Assembly (NCBI GenBank): GCA_943370025.1
Contig: CALRPI020000006.1
Coordinates: 38,833-102,832 of the forward strand
Source of the DNA: JAAUUE01 sp943370025
GTDB lineage: Bacteria; Cyanobacteriota; Cyanobacteriia; Cyanobacteriales; JAAUUE01
DNA: 64,000 bases
Direction: 5' to 3'
In this document: piece after piece, positions 1 through 8,904 of the stretch
How positions within the stretch are numbered: the first letter of the stretch is position 1
Layout of the letters: each line of letters starts with the position of its first letter
Translations under genes and position numbers: made by a program
Notes under the pieces: model-generated
Databases searched by the model: none
Told to the model about the DNA's origin: nothing
The model's input: the letters and a program-made list of their open reading frames with translations, nothing else

Positions 1-1373
1 TGCAGCAGGGAACCATTGTCGCGATCGCCACAGCCATAGTCCCAGAACAGGGGAGTGTGGGGATTGTCCGCCTATCTGGGGAGGAATCTCTGGCGATCGC
101 CAAGACTCTTTTCCACGCTCCGGGGCGGCAATCTTGGCAGAGTCACCGGATTCTCTACGGTTATGTGCGCCATCCCCAAACCCAGCAGGTGGTGGATGAG
201 GCTTTGCTGCTGATCATGTTGGCTCCCCGTTCCTATACACGGGAAGACGTAGTGGAATTTCACTGTCATGGGGGAATTATCCCCGTGCAGCAAGTATTGC
301 AACTCTGTCTAGAACAGGGGGCAAAGCTGGCGCAACCGGGGGAATTTACCCTACGGGCTTTTTTGCATGGGCGGCTGGATCTGACTCAGGCAGAAAGTAT
401 TCAAGATTTAGTCGGAGCCAAATCTCCCCAAGCCGCCCAAGCCGCCCTAGGGGGCTTGCAGGGAAAGCTTGCTCATCCCCTGCGGCAGTTGCGCCACCAG
501 TGCTTGGATCTATTAGCAGAAATTGAGGCACGGATTGATTTTGAGGAGGATTTACCGCCCTTAGATGAAGTTGCGGCGATTCAGACTTTGCAGGATATCA
601 CAGCGGAATTAACCCAAATTCTGGCTACTGCTGACCGGGGAGAATTGCTCAGGCGGGGGATTAAGATTGCGATCGTAGGTCGCCCCAATGTGGGAAAATC
701 TAGCCTGCTGAATGCGTGGAGCCGTAGCGATCGCGCGATCGTTACGCCCCTGCCCGGCACAACGCGGGATGTGGTGGAATCTCAGCTAGTAGTGGGGGGC
801 ATCCCCGTCCAGGTATTAGACACTGCCGGGATTCGGGAAACTGCTGACCAAGTAGAACAAATTGGCGTGGAGCGATCGTATCAAGCTGCCCAGAATGCGG
901 ACTTGATCCTGCTAACTATTGATGCTGCGGAGGGCTGGAATGGGGCAGAACAGGATATCTATGGGCAAATTCAAACTCGACCTTTCTTGTTAGTGATTAA
1001 TAAAATAGACCTCAACCCTAACCCGATTATTCCCGACCAATGGACCAATCCTCCCCAACAGATTGTTACCACTGCTGCCGCCCAAGGGGAGGGGATCGAT
1101 CGCCTCGAAGCTGCTCTGCTGGCAACTGTCCAAGGGCAAAATTTCACCGTTGCTAATCTAGATTTTGCCATCAACCAACGCCAATCTGCCGCCCTCACTG
1201 CGGCGAAAACTGCCCTGCACCAAGTCCAAGCCACCATCACCGCCAACCTACCCCTAGATTTTTGGACGATCGACCTCCGCACCGCCATCCATGCCTTGGG
1301 GGAAATCACTGGGGAAGAAGTTACGGAGTCGGTGCTCGATCGAATTTTCAGCCGTTTCTGCATTGGCAAGTAA
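1..1373 (+). CDS. mnmE: tRNA modification GTPase MnmE (5'-truncated by window edge)
   Basis: MnmE works with MnmG to modify the wobble uridine of certain tRNAs (cmnm5U). The reading frame is open from base 3, and its first residues (QQGTIVAIATAIVPEQG) are the family's N-terminal strand, so only the start codon and a few residues are missing. The GTG at 57 is internal. Numbered from that GTG, the N-terminal domain is followed by a G domain with P-loop GRPNVGKS (208-215), PGTTRD, DTAG and NKID motifs. The protein ends in the conserved CIGK with its C-terminal cysteine. It stands alone; a palindromic repeat follows. Identification is secure. Confidence 0.97.
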   Translation, partial: QQGTIVAIATAIVPEQGSVGIVRLSGEESLAIAKTLFHAPGRQSWQSHRILYGYVRHPQTQQVVDEALLLIMLAPRSYTREDVVEFHCHGGIIPVQQVLQLCLEQGAKLAQPGEFTLRAFLHGRLDLTQAESIQDLVGAKSPQAAQAALGGLQGKLAHPLRQLRHQCLDLLAEIEARIDFEEDLPPLDEVAAIQTLQDITAELTQILATADRGELLRRGIKIAIVGRPNVGKSSLLNAWSRSDRAIVTPLPGTTRDVVESQLVVGGIPVQVLDTAGIRETADQVEQIGVERSYQAAQNADLILLTIDAAEGWNGAEQDIYGQIQTRPFLLVINKIDLNPNPIIPDQWTNPPQQIVTTAAAQGEGIDRLEAALLATVQGQNFTVANLDFAINQRQSAALTAAKTALHQVQATITANLPLDFWTIDLRTAIHALGEITGEEVTESVLDRIFSRFCIGK

Positions 1374-1395
1374 CCTAGAAGCATGTGAATTATAA

Positions 1396-1518
1396 GACTT
1401 ACGCAAAGAGATCCCCCAACCCCCTTAAAAAGGGGCTTTAACGGTTCCCCCCTTTTTAAGGGGGGCTAGGGGGGATCATCAGGGGTGTAAACCATTCATC
1501 AATTTAAGTGCGTAAGTC
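1396..1518. repeat. Nested palindromic repeat (MITE-like)
   Basis: The outer inverted repeats GACTTACGCA (1396-1405) and TGCGTAAGTC (1509-1518) enclose a second inverted repeat built of C-rich/G-rich arms around TTAAAAAGGGG. No coding potential is visible. The same outer arms bound a different core at 46895-46992, which suggests a family of short non-autonomous elements. It fills the gap between mnmE and the nucleoside hydrolase. Confidence 0.75.
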
Positions 1519-1589
1519 CTGAATTATTCTCGTATGATTTGGGGGAGCATCTCAATTACAATTGACCTAAGCCATCTATCTATAACGGT

Positions 1590-2579
1590 ATGTCTGTAAA
1601 ATCAACCAAAATTATTCTGGATACGGATCCGGGTGCTGATGATATTTTTGCCCTGCTGTGGTTACTTAGCCTATCTTTGCAACCCAATATACAACCCAAT
1701 ATAGAAATTGCTGCCATTACTACCGTAGGGGGTAATGTGCCTGAGCTATCTACTTTTCAGGCTGCCCATAAAATATTAAATTTATTAGGTATTGAAGGCA
1801 TAGAAGTGGGGCGAGCTGCTCCTAGATTACAGGGAGAAATTAGTGATGCTGCCCATATTCATGGGCAGGATGGCATGGGCAATTTATCCCGTACCTTGCC
1901 AGAAGTGATTGTGGATATTAACCAAGCACGGTGTGCTGATGAGATCATTATTGATAGGTTATCCCAAGCTCCGGGAGAAGTTGATCTAGTGGCGATCGGT
2001 CCTTTGACCAATCTGGCAGCGGCAGAAACCAAAAAACCGGGGATTCTTGCCCAAGCTAAATCGATCGTGATTATGGGGGGAGCTTTTGGGTGTCCGGGGA
2101 ATGTTACCCCAGAGGCGGAGTTTAATATTGCCTTCGATGCCCATGCTGCGGCTCAGGTTTTTGCCAGTAGCGATCGCATTGTGGTCTTACCTCTGGATAT
2201 CACTAGTCACCTCTTGTTGACTCCAGCAATGTTAGGGAGTATCACAAAAACTAATAATCAAACTAAGTTAGCAATATTTCTCGACCAGTTGGGACAATTT
2301 ATGTTTTCAACTCACCAAGAACATCGGGAAACTGGGGGACTAGAGGGTTGTTTGATGCATGATGCTTCGACGATCGCCTATCTATTTTATCCAGAAACTT
2401 TGTGGCTCCAGAGGGCAAGGGTAGAAATAGAAACCGAGGGCAAATTCACCCAAGGGAAGACTTTGTGCGATCGCCGCCACTATCCGAAAACAAACTCTAA
2501 TGCCTTCATTGCCACTCAAGTTGATGCCAATAGTTTGCTGGCAGCTTTAGTAGCAGACCTCAAGTATTTATTAAAATAG
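1590..2579 (+). CDS. Inosine-uridine preferring nucleoside hydrolase family protein
   Basis: Members hydrolyse the N-glycosidic bond of ribonucleosides, giving ribose and a free base for salvage. The N-terminal calcium-binding signature DTDPGADD (residues 11-18) is present. A central MGGAF segment and the C-terminal LMHDAS motif, with the active-site histidine, follow. At 329 aa it has the usual family length and is cytosolic, with no signal peptide. Substrate preference cannot be read from sequence. The stop codon lies inside the first copy of a 31-bp tandem duplication. No operon partner is visible. Confidence 0.9.
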   Translation: MSVKSTKIILDTDPGADDIFALLWLLSLSLQPNIQPNIEIAAITTVGGNVPELSTFQAAHKILNLLGIEGIEVGRAAPRLQGEISDAAHIHGQDGMGNLSRTLPEVIVDINQARCADEIIIDRLSQAPGEVDLVAIGPLTNLAAAETKKPGILAQAKSIVIMGGAFGCPGNVTPEAEFNIAFDAHAAAQVFASSDRIVVLPLDITSHLLLTPAMLGSITKTNNQTKLAIFLDQLGQFMFSTHQEHRETGGLEGCLMHDASTIAYLFYPETLWLQRARVEIETEGKFTQGKTLCDRRHYPKTNSNAFIATQVDANSLLAALVADLKYLLK

Positions 2580-2634
2580 CAACCCTGAATCTGAACTACT
2601 TCTAAAATGGCAACCCTGAATCTGAACTACTACC
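2573..2634. repeat. 31-bp tandem duplication at gene end
   Basis: Two near-identical copies of a unit containing GGCAACCCTGAATCTGAAC start at 2573 and 2604. The first copy covers the stop codon of the nucleoside hydrolase. The rest of the gap to 2983 is AT-rich and holds no ORF or clear hairpin. Confidence 0.7.
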
Positions 2635-2983
2635 TTCTGTCGTATCAAGCCACTACTTTCTTTGTATTCCCCTAGCTGTTTTTAGGGAAAATCCCTATCG
2701 CCGAATATATTTTTACTCTTGATTTTCTTGGATTTTCTGGATTTCTCTAGCTAAAAGATCAATTCTTCTTGAGTTTCTCTCATTAAGAGCTTGGTTCTTC
2801 AAAACTGAATTTACACAATGATTACACAATAGAAGGAATGTGTTTTGTCTGTAAAGACTGCTATTTAGTACTTCTATTGTTTCACCATAGCTGCTAATTT
2901 AAAAATCATAGGTCAAGGATAGAGGAAGAACGCTTGCCCAAAGAAAATCTCCAGTTATTCAAGTCAATCACGAGGTCTCTCAA

Positions 2984-3904
2984 ATGAAAAACACTTTAAG
3001 AAATACATTATTAAAAGCAGCTTTGGTAGCTGCGATCGCTCTCCCTTTTTCTGCCCAAATGGTTAAGGCGGCAACTCTTACCGCCAACCTCACCGATGTA
3101 ACTAATAGCGGTACTCAAAACTATCCCACACCTAAAGTTACCATCACCGATGATGGACAGCCCGCTGGCACACTCAAGATTAGAGTTGAAGTAATCCCAG
3201 GTCCCACTGGCGGTACTGCTGACCTCCGGGGGGTTTTCTTTAACCTGCCCTCTGGTGTAACTGGTGCAACAATTACTCGAACTGCCGGTGGTCCGATCAC
3301 TGCGATCGAAGGTACCTCTAGCGCTTTCGGGTCTATTGGCCAAAGTGCCAATCTCAATGGGTCAGGAGCTACCTTTGGGGTGGGCGTAGAAATTGGCTCC
3401 CAAGGCATTGGTGGCAACCCTCCTGATGATTTTCAATTCGTTGAATTTACACTCAGCGGGACTGGTTTGACCTTGGCAAAGTTTTCCCAAGTTCAATTCG
3501 GTGTCAGAATGATGAGTGTGAGTGATTCTGCTAACGGCAAGCGGGATTTGAGCAGCAAAACTTTGGGTAATACTGGTACACTTCCCTCTCCCTCTCCATC
3601 CCCTAGTGGTTCTCCATCTCCTTCCCCTAGTGGTTCTCCTTCCCCATCCCCTAGTGGTTCTCCTTCCCCATCTCCTAGTGGTTCTCCCTCCCCATCTCCT
3701 AGTGGTTCTCCCTCCCCATCCCCTAGTGGCTCTCCTTCCCCATCCCCTAGTGGCTCTCCTTCCCCATCTCCGACAACACCCACAGGTGGCGGCGGTGGTG
3801 GTGGAACTCCGCCAGATGTGGCAGAGCCAATCACCATTATTGGTATGGGCTTAGGCTTGGGTGGCTTGCTCCTCAGTCGCCAAAGACGCAACAAGAATAA
3901 ATAA
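2984..3904 (+). CDS. PEP-CTERM-like exported protein with Ser-Pro-Gly repeat
   Basis: This is a probable exosortase substrate. It has a signal peptide (positive MKNTLRNTLLK, hydrophobic stretch, cleavage near residue 29), then a globular domain of about 170 residues that I do not recognise. Next comes a low-complexity stalk in which the 8-residue unit SGSPSPSP occurs seven times, then a short Gly run. The C-terminus carries a short hydrophobic helix and a basic tail (RQRRNKNK), as in PEP-CTERM sorting signals, but the triplet reads Ala-Glu-Pro instead of Pro-Glu-Pro. The cyanoexosortase gene lies about 0.9 kb downstream. The stalk probably spans the cell surface layer. Function of the globular domain is unknown. 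Confidence 0.8.
   Translation: MKNTLRNTLLKAALVAAIALPFSAQMVKAATLTANLTDVTNSGTQNYPTPKVTITDDGQPAGTLKIRVEVIPGPTGGTADLRGVFFNLPSGVTGATITRTAGGPITAIEGTSSAFGSIGQSANLNGSGATFGVGVEIGSQGIGGNPPDDFQFVEFTLSGTGLTLAKFSQVQFGVRMMSVSDSANGKRDLSSKTLGNTGTLPSPSPSPSGSPSPSPSGSPSPSPSGSPSPSPSGSPSPSPSGSPSPSPSGSPSPSPSGSPSPSPTTPTGGGGGGGTPPDVAEPITIIGMGLGLGGLLLSRQRRNKNK
3602..3769 (+). repeat. Seven 24-bp coding tandem repeats (VNTR)
   Basis: The 24-bp unit beginning CCTAGTGGTTCTCC occurs seven times in register (3602, 3626, 3650, 3674, 3698, 3722, 3746). It encodes the Ser-Pro-Gly stalk of the surrounding gene. Differences are mostly synonymous (CCA/CCT, TCC/TCT), so copy number probably changes by slippage without breaking the frame. 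Confidence 0.9.
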
Positions 3905-3932
3905 TTAATTCTCTCTGAAGATTCCCTAAAAC

Positions 3933-3968
3933 AAACCCATACATGATTATCACTTCATGTATGGGTTT
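3933..3968 (+). terminator. Strong intrinsic terminator
   Basis: A perfect 14-bp stem (AAACCCATACATGA / TCATGTATGGGTTT) with an 8-nt loop is followed by ATTTT, 28 bp after the stop of the PEP-CTERM-like gene. It also lies just past the 3' end of the convergent gene ending at 3999, so it may work in both directions. Confidence 0.85.
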
Positions 3969-3998
3969 ATTTTACTGGACTTACACAAAACCACAGAC

Positions 3999-4646
3999 CT
4001 AGTAGGGGCGCATAGTTCTACTCTTGCTTCGTTCCCGCAGCAAGGCTCCTAGGCTGAGAATACTAAATATGCCAAACATAGAAGTGGGTTCTGGAACCTC
4101 TGGGCTAGAATCTTTTCCAGTGATAGTAACGTTATAGGAACCCCTATTATCATTAAACTCTCCATCATTTTCCCCAAAAAATAAATACAAACTGTTAGTA
4201 AAGTCTGGAACTATCAAATTTAGATTTGCCCCAACAAAGAACGCAGAATTATTTCCTTGTACTGGTTTAATCGTATTAACGTCAGAACTCCAGATCCCAA
4301 TCAACGAATAAACAGGTAAACCTCGAAAGAGCCAGCTAAAACCTTCTGGTCCAGTACATAAAGTTGCCGCATCAACTACGCAGTCTTTGGCAGCAATACT
4401 AATATTTTGATTAGGGGTAAAAGCAAATCCATTACCAAAGGCTATAGGTGCTGTGCCTGTTCCCAAAGCATCGCGTTCCCCACTTCCGGGAATAGTAAAG
4501 GGATGCCCCCAATTATTGTGATAAAGATTTTGGGTTGATGAGACTGTATCTGTTAAGGTGAAAGCAAGAACTTCTTTGGCTCCTACGAGGCAGCTTGCTA
4601 TACCTAGTCCTAATGAGAGGGGCAAAGCATATAAACTCTTCATCAT
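3999..4646 (-). CDS. PEP-CTERM sorting domain protein
   Basis: This 215-aa exported protein starts with a signal peptide (MMKSLYALPLSLGLGIAS, cleavage near VLA-F). A beta-rich domain with two cysteines (CVVDAATLC) follows. It ends in a canonical sorting signal: EVPEPTS, a hydrophobic helix (MFGIFSILSLGALL) and a basic tail RERSKSR. The middle (NSAFFVGANL through SYNVTITGK) resembles LecA/PA-IL-like sugar-binding domains, but this is a weak impression. It is divergent from the cyanoexosortase gene, 159 bp apart, so the substrate and its likely processing enzyme share an intergenic region. Confidence 0.85.
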   Translation of the reverse strand: MMKSLYALPLSLGLGIASCLVGAKEVLAFTLTDTVSSTQNLYHNNWGHPFTIPGSGERDALGTGTAPIAFGNGFAFTPNQNISIAAKDCVVDAATLCTGPEGFSWLFRGLPVYSLIGIWSSDVNTIKPVQGNNSAFFVGANLNLIVPDFTNSLYLFFGENDGEFNDNRGSYNVTITGKDSSPEVPEPTSMFGIFSILSLGALLRERSKSRTMRPY

Positions 4647-4805
4647 TTTCTCCCTGGTTATAATTGAATATCGATGGGAACTAAACTATAAATGCTTGAC
4701 TAGTGGTTAGTTCACAATATAGTATAAGTACGGTTGCTCACTTAGTCTACCGCTAGCTATAAAATTCCATATCGGTGCTTTTTTAAGTAAGATCATTTGT
4801 CTTCT

Positions 4806-5648
4806 ATGTTGCATCCAGCCTTCCCCGTAAAACTCTATGGAATAATAGCGATCGCAACCACCTTGATTGCGGTACACATCTCCTTAGTGATGCGGCTGCC
4901 AGAGATTCCTAACTTGCTCCATGGCAGTATGATCATTTGGGCGGTGGGTGGTTTCTTGGTGTGGGAAAGGCGCAAGGAATTGACTTGGGCTAATTCTCTG
5001 ATTGGTTATGGCTTGGGTTTGGGGATTGTGGCGATCGTCCTCTGGGTAAACCTCTCCCGTGATGGCTACCATACTTTTTTGCGCTTTACCCCCTTCCTGA
5101 GTGGGATTGGATTGGCTTTGTTAGCCTCAGGACACCAAGGCTTAAAACAATACCAATCAGAACTCACAATGTTCTTGCTGACTGCTCTGCCCCCCGGCTT
5201 GGTAGATAAGTTAGCTGAGTGGGATGTGCTGACTGCTCGATCGTCCCATTTCCTGCTGCACTATGTGGGAGTCGATGTTTATCGCAACGGTTCTTTGATT
5301 AGCGTCGGCAGTACCGCGATCGAGAATACAGTGAATGTGGCGAAATCCTGCGCTGGATCCGTGACGATGGTGCAACTGTGGGTCTTGGCGATTGTGGGGA
5401 TTTTTCTCGTGCCAACTAAACTTTGGCAAAAGATGATTATCCCGATTATTGCGATGGCTTGCGCCTATTTTGTGAATGTGATTCGGGTGGCAGTCTTAGC
5501 AATTCTCGTCACCAACAAACCTGTCTTTGAATATTGGCATGGAGGATTGGGAGGACAGGTATTTCCGATCATGGCGATCGTCCTTTGGGGTTTGATTTGT
5601 AAGTTTTTAATTCTCAGAGAGCCTCTTACTGAGAATCAAGTGGAGTAA
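4806..5648 (+). CDS. crtA: Cyanoexosortase A (PEP-CTERM transpeptidase/protease)
   Basis: This multi-pass inner-membrane cysteine enzyme cleaves PEP-CTERM signals and transfers proteins to the envelope. At least seven hydrophobic helices are seen. The family's catalytic set is present: Cys182 in AKSCAGS, Arg227 in NVIRVAVL and His245 in EYWHGG. I chose ATG 4806; a TTG three codons earlier is possible. An HpsJ-like partner follows, and PEP-CTERM substrates lie upstream on both strands. The subtype A assignment rests on overall resemblance and the partner gene. A REP hairpin separates it from the next gene. Confidence 0.88.
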   Translation: MLHPAFPVKLYGIIAIATTLIAVHISLVMRLPEIPNLLHGSMIIWAVGGFLVWERRKELTWANSLIGYGLGLGIVAIVLWVNLSRDGYHTFLRFTPFLSGIGLALLASGHQGLKQYQSELTMFLLTALPPGLVDKLAEWDVLTARSSHFLLHYVGVDVYRNGSLISVGSTAIENTVNVAKSCAGSVTMVQLWVLAIVGIFLVPTKLWQKMIIPIIAMACAYFVNVIRVAVLAILVTNKPVFEYWHGGLGGQVFPIMAIVLWGLICKFLILREPLTENQVE

Positions 5649-5665
5649 TTCACAATAGTGGAGAT

Positions 5666-5718
5666 GGCTTCGACTTCGCTCAGCCAGCGGAAATTGTTGG
5701 CTGAGCGAAGTCGAAGCC
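5666..5718. repeat. REP-type hairpin between exosortase and HpsJ-like genes
   Basis: A perfect 21-bp inverted repeat (5666-5686 and 5698-5718) contains the core TGAGCGAAGTCGAAG, which recurs across the window (for example 9238, 9420, 21437, 24457, 41801). The loop is 11 nt. It could act as a terminator or mRNA stabiliser. Confidence 0.8.
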
Positions 5719-5737
5719 CACAATTCTTTGAAAAAAT

Positions 5738-6406
5738 ATGAGTAGAAAATTTTTATATATATTGCGTTGGTGTGGATATGGATTTTTATTAATGGCGGGG
5801 TTTGATATCCTGCAATCCCTAATTCCCCTCGGCTTCACCAATCCCCTCTGGGAAATGTCCACCATGGCAAACCTTGTCGAAAGAGTCCCGATTCCCATTT
5901 TGGGATTCTTGTTGGTTTTTTGGGGAGAAGATCAAGAAAGGAAAATTTGGGAAGAGAAATTTCTTAAATTGTTACCTTGGCTATGTGTCACCTTGGGCAT
6001 TGTGTTTCTGCTGATGCTGCCCCTGACGGCTATTAATACTTGGCGAATTAATCAGGCGAATAATCTCCAAGTAGACCAAAAACTTCAGCAAGAACAACGC
6101 CAAATTGTCCAACTAGAAAGCCAAGTCAATCAGGTGAATTTGGAGCAATTGGTGGCGATCGCTACCCAACTCAAATCTGTCGGCATGGAAATAAACATTG
6201 CTCAACCCCAACCCCAACTCAAGGCAGATATCCTTGCCCAAATTGCCAAAGCCAAAACCCAAATGCCCGATCGAGCATCAGCCCTAAAAAGCAATCAAAC
6301 CTTTGATCTCCTGAAAAAATCCCTGAAGCTATTTCTCGGAGCCTTAATTAGCGGCGTTCTCTACCTGCAAATTTGGCGGAGTAGTCGCTGGATTAAGGAA
6401 CTATAA
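5738..6406 (+). CDS. HpsJ-like protein, cyanoexosortase A-associated
   Basis: This 222-aa membrane protein has N-terminal helices near residues 8-25 and 48-62, a third near 78-103, a periplasmic coiled coil rich in Gln (QVDQKLQQEQRQIVQLESQV), and a C-terminal helix near 195-212. The layout matches the HpsJ family found next to cyanoexosortase genes; its founding member is linked to hormogonium polysaccharide secretion. The exact role is unknown. Being 89 bp downstream and on the same strand, it is probably cotranscribed with the exosortase. Confidence 0.75.
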   Translation: MSRKFLYILRWCGYGFLLMAGFDILQSLIPLGFTNPLWEMSTMANLVERVPIPILGFLLVFWGEDQERKIWEEKFLKLLPWLCVTLGIVFLLMLPLTAINTWRINQANNLQVDQKLQQEQRQIVQLESQVNQVNLEQLVAIATQLKSVGMEINIAQPQPQLKADILAQIAKAKTQMPDRASALKSNQTFDLLKKSLKLFLGALISGVLYLQIWRSSRWIKEL

Positions 6407-6504
6407 TCTATAAGCAATCCTCAATAGTTTTACCAACCTGCGGCAGGTGAAACCATATACCTAATACAAATAGATATTCTCGTAGGGGCACAAGGCTTTC
6501 ATTG

Positions 6505-6734
6505 GTGTCAACTTAACGTCAAAGGTAGTATCAGCCTGCTGTTTGACGCTTAGCCTTCGATCCCCCCTAGCCCCCCTTAAAAAGGGGGGAAAAGAATTTT
6601 CTTAAAGTCCCCCTTTTTTCTAGCGCAGCGGCGCGTTAGCGCGGGGCTTAAAGCCCTTCGGGCATACAAGAAAAGGGGGATCGAGACTTGGCTGAAACCT
6701 GTATTTTTCCATGGTTACAGCCTTAAGTTGACAC
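6505..6734. mobile_element. MITE-like element with 12-bp terminal inverted repeats
   Basis: GTGTCAACTTAA (6505-6516) and TTAAGTTGACAC (6723-6734) are perfect inverted ends of a 230-bp non-coding segment. Inside are a C-run/G-run palindrome around TTAAAAAGGGG like that at 1421-1470, and a second hairpin around TAGCGCAGCGGCGCGTTAGCG. There is no transposase. The right end abuts the permease gene, so a TTG at 6728 that could serve as its start actually lies within the element. Confidence 0.75.
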
Positions 6735-6736
6735 TC

Positions 6737-7594
6737 ATGAAGACTTTGCGCCCTTTATCAGGCTATCAAGTATTAACAATCTTTAGCTCCATGAACCCAT
6801 CCTTTCGCAAAGCAATCTTTTCTTGGCAGAGCATTTTTACCCTGATCATGTTCGGTTATATGTACCTGCCGATCGCTGTCCTTGGTTTTTATAGCGTGAA
6901 TAATTCTGCCTATAGTGCCACTTGGCAAGGATTTACTTGGAAGTGGTACGAGAAGCTATTAAGTGATGGGCGGCTGCTCTTGGCACTACAAAATAGCCTT
7001 GTGGTGGCAGGGGTGGCGGTGGCGATCTCTGCCGTGCTAGGAACCATGATGGCTTTGGGTTTGGCTAAATATAAATTCTGGGGCAAGGGTTTGTATCAAG
7101 GCATGGCGATTCTGCCGGTGGTGGTGCCAGATATTGCTATGGCAGTGGCGACTTTGGTATTTCTGGCAGTAGTGGGTTTGCCCTTGAGCTTGGGGACAAT
7201 TATTGCCGCCCATGTGGTGTTTTGCTTAGCCTACGTTGCCGTGGTGGTTTCCTCCCGCCTAGTCACCCTAGATCCCCACCTCGAAGAAGCCGCTCTGGAT
7301 CTAGGAGCCACCCCCTTCCAAGCCTTTAACAAAGTCCTCTTGCCCGAACTCCTTCCAGCGATCATCGCCGGATGCTTGCTATCGTTTGTCTTGAGCATGG
7401 ATGATTTCCTCATCTCTAGTTTCACCTCTGGGGCGGGTAACAACACCCTACCTATGGAGATTTTTAGCCGCATCCGCACGGGGGTCAAGCCGGATATCAA
7501 TGCCCTGAGTGTGTTGCTAATTCTTGGTTCTGGACTTCTGGCATTGATTGCCGAATCCCTCCGCTACCAAGCAAATAAACGCAGATTTGGGTAG
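6737..7594 (+). CDS. ABC transporter permease, PotC-like (spermidine/putrescine type)
   Basis: This inner-membrane permease belongs to the polyamine/iron importer class. Six hydrophobic helices are visible, and the EAA loop that contacts the ATPase reads EEAALDLGATPFQAFNKVLL. I give ATG 6737, the first ATG outside the inverted-repeat element. ATG 6791 (MNPSFRK) is at least as likely, because family similarity starts near there. No ATPase, second permease or binding protein is in the window, so the remaining subunits must be elsewhere or upstream genes were lost. Substrate is inferred from PotC resemblance only. Confidence 0.82.
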   Translation: MKTLRPLSGYQVLTIFSSMNPSFRKAIFSWQSIFTLIMFGYMYLPIAVLGFYSVNNSAYSATWQGFTWKWYEKLLSDGRLLLALQNSLVVAGVAVAISAVLGTMMALGLAKYKFWGKGLYQGMAILPVVVPDIAMAVATLVFLAVVGLPLSLGTIIAAHVVFCLAYVAVVVSSRLVTLDPHLEEAALDLGATPFQAFNKVLLPELLPAIIAGCLLSFVLSMDDFLISSFTSGAGNNTLPMEIFSRIRTGVKPDINALSVLLILGSGLLALIAESLRYQANKRRFG

Positions 7595-7704
7595 GGTTGA
7601 CCCACAAAAAACAGCACCCTGAGCCAAGATAAATGGTTTATGCTGGTGGTAGGAAATAATTCACCGCTTTATCACAATAGTTTTATCAACAGAGGACTAA
7701 ATCA

Positions 7705-8904
7705 ATGCAACAGAACAACTGGCGAGTGGGGAATCTCTTCGGTATTCCTCTGTTCTTAGACCCCTCATGGTTCTTTGTCGTTCTTTTCGTCACCGTTGTT
7801 AATGCCCTAGATTTTCTGCCTCGGTTTGGCAGTATTTCTTGGGTGGCGGGTTTTGTCATGGCGTTACTATTATTTGGGTCTGTCCTCCTCCATGAGTTGG
7901 GGCATAGCTTAGTAGCTCTGCGACAGGGAATTAAGGTCAACTCCATTACCCTATTTTTGTTTGGAGGCGTGGCAGCGATCGATCGCGAATCGAATACTCC
8001 CTTGGGGGCGTTTGGGGTGGCGATCGCCGGTCCCATGGTCAGCCTAGGTTTATTTGCTCTCTTCGCCATTGCTGCCCAACTTCTACCCTCTGGAACCCTA
8101 CTTCGGTTTCTGGCAGCCGACCTTGGCAGAATTAATTTAGTCCTGGCTATATTTAATATGATTCCCGGCTTACCCCTCGATGGGGGACAGGTGCTCAAGG
8201 CACTGGTGTGGCAAGTTACAGGCGATCGCTTCAAGGGTGTCCGCTGGGCTGCTGCCAGTGGCAAATTCTTGGGCGGTTTAGCGATCGCTGCGGGCTTAAG
8301 CTTGTTGGTGGTTACTGGTCGTTTTAGTGCGATGTGGATTGCCCTAATTGGTCTATTTGTCTATCGCAATGCCGATTCCTACGATAAGCTCACGGCTTTG
8401 CAACAAGCCCTAACCCAGATTACTGCTGCCGATGCCATGACGAGGGATTTCCGAGTGGTCGATGCCCACATGAGCCTGCGACAATTTGCCGAAACCTATG
8501 TTCTCAGCGATATGCAAAAACCAACTCCCTACTATGCCTCTGCTGATGGTCGCTATCGGGGTTTAGTTCCCATCGAAGACCTGCAAATTGTCGAGCGTAG
8601 TCAATGGGATATCCAACAGTTGACGAGTATTGCTCGCCCGATCGCTGAGATTGCCACGCTACCAGAAAAGTCCTCTTTAGTAGAAGTAATTAACTATCTA
8701 GAGGAAAAACACTTAGATTTTCTTACGGTGCTTTCTCCGGCGGAGACGGTATCAGGGGTAATCGATCGCGGGGATGTGGTGCGATCGATCGCCGCCAAAC
8801 TAAGTCTGCCCATCTCGGAAGCAGAAATTAAAAGAATTAAGCAGGAAGGAACCTATCCACCGGGATTCCAACTACCAGCGATCGCCAAATCTACAGCAGT
8901 TTGA
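7705..8904 (+). CDS. Site-2-type intramembrane metalloprotease (M50) with CBS pair
   Basis: The protein probably cleaves membrane-bound substrates within the bilayer. Zinc ligands are HELGH (63-67) in a transmembrane helix and the third ligand in NMIPGLPLDGG (about 152-162). Four or more membrane helices span residues 20-220. A pair of CBS-like segments (AADAMTRDFRVVDAH to the C-terminus) may sense nucleotides. The 399-aa size is typical of cyanobacterial S2P with CBS domains. A purine-rich GAGGAC lies 11 nt upstream of ATG 7705. No anti-sigma or other substrate gene is adjacent. Confidence 0.9.
   Translation: MQQNNWRVGNLFGIPLFLDPSWFFVVLFVTVVNALDFLPRFGSISWVAGFVMALLLFGSVLLHELGHSLVALRQGIKVNSITLFLFGGVAAIDRESNTPLGAFGVAIAGPMVSLGLFALFAIAAQLLPSGTLLRFLAADLGRINLVLAIFNMIPGLPLDGGQVLKALVWQVTGDRFKGVRWAAASGKFLGGLAIAAGLSLLVVTGRFSAMWIALIGLFVYRNADSYDKLTALQQALTQITAADAMTRDFRVVDAHMSLRQFAETYVLSDMQKPTPYYASADGRYRGLVPIEDLQIVERSQWDIQQLTSIARPIAEIATLPEKSSLVEVINYLEEKHLDFLTVLSPAETVSGVIDRGDVVRSIAAKLSLPISEAEIKRIKQEGTYPPGFQLPAIAKSTAV

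Noticed and set aside
3602..3769. 24-bp repeats as possible CRISPR
   Set aside because: Contiguous, without spacers, and coding for a Ser-Pro-Gly stalk.
3493..3894. Long antisense frame rich in Gly/Glu/Pro over the Ser-Pro repeat gene
   Set aside because: It is the reverse translation of the 24-bp repeats; no start signal or independent similarity.
6728..6736. TTG 6728 as the permease start
   Set aside because: It lies inside the right inverted repeat of an inserted element; an ATG follows at 6737 and another at 6791.
7686..8264. 192-codon minus-strand frame over the site-2 protease
   Set aside because: Shadow of a clear M50 protease with zinc motifs on the plus strand.
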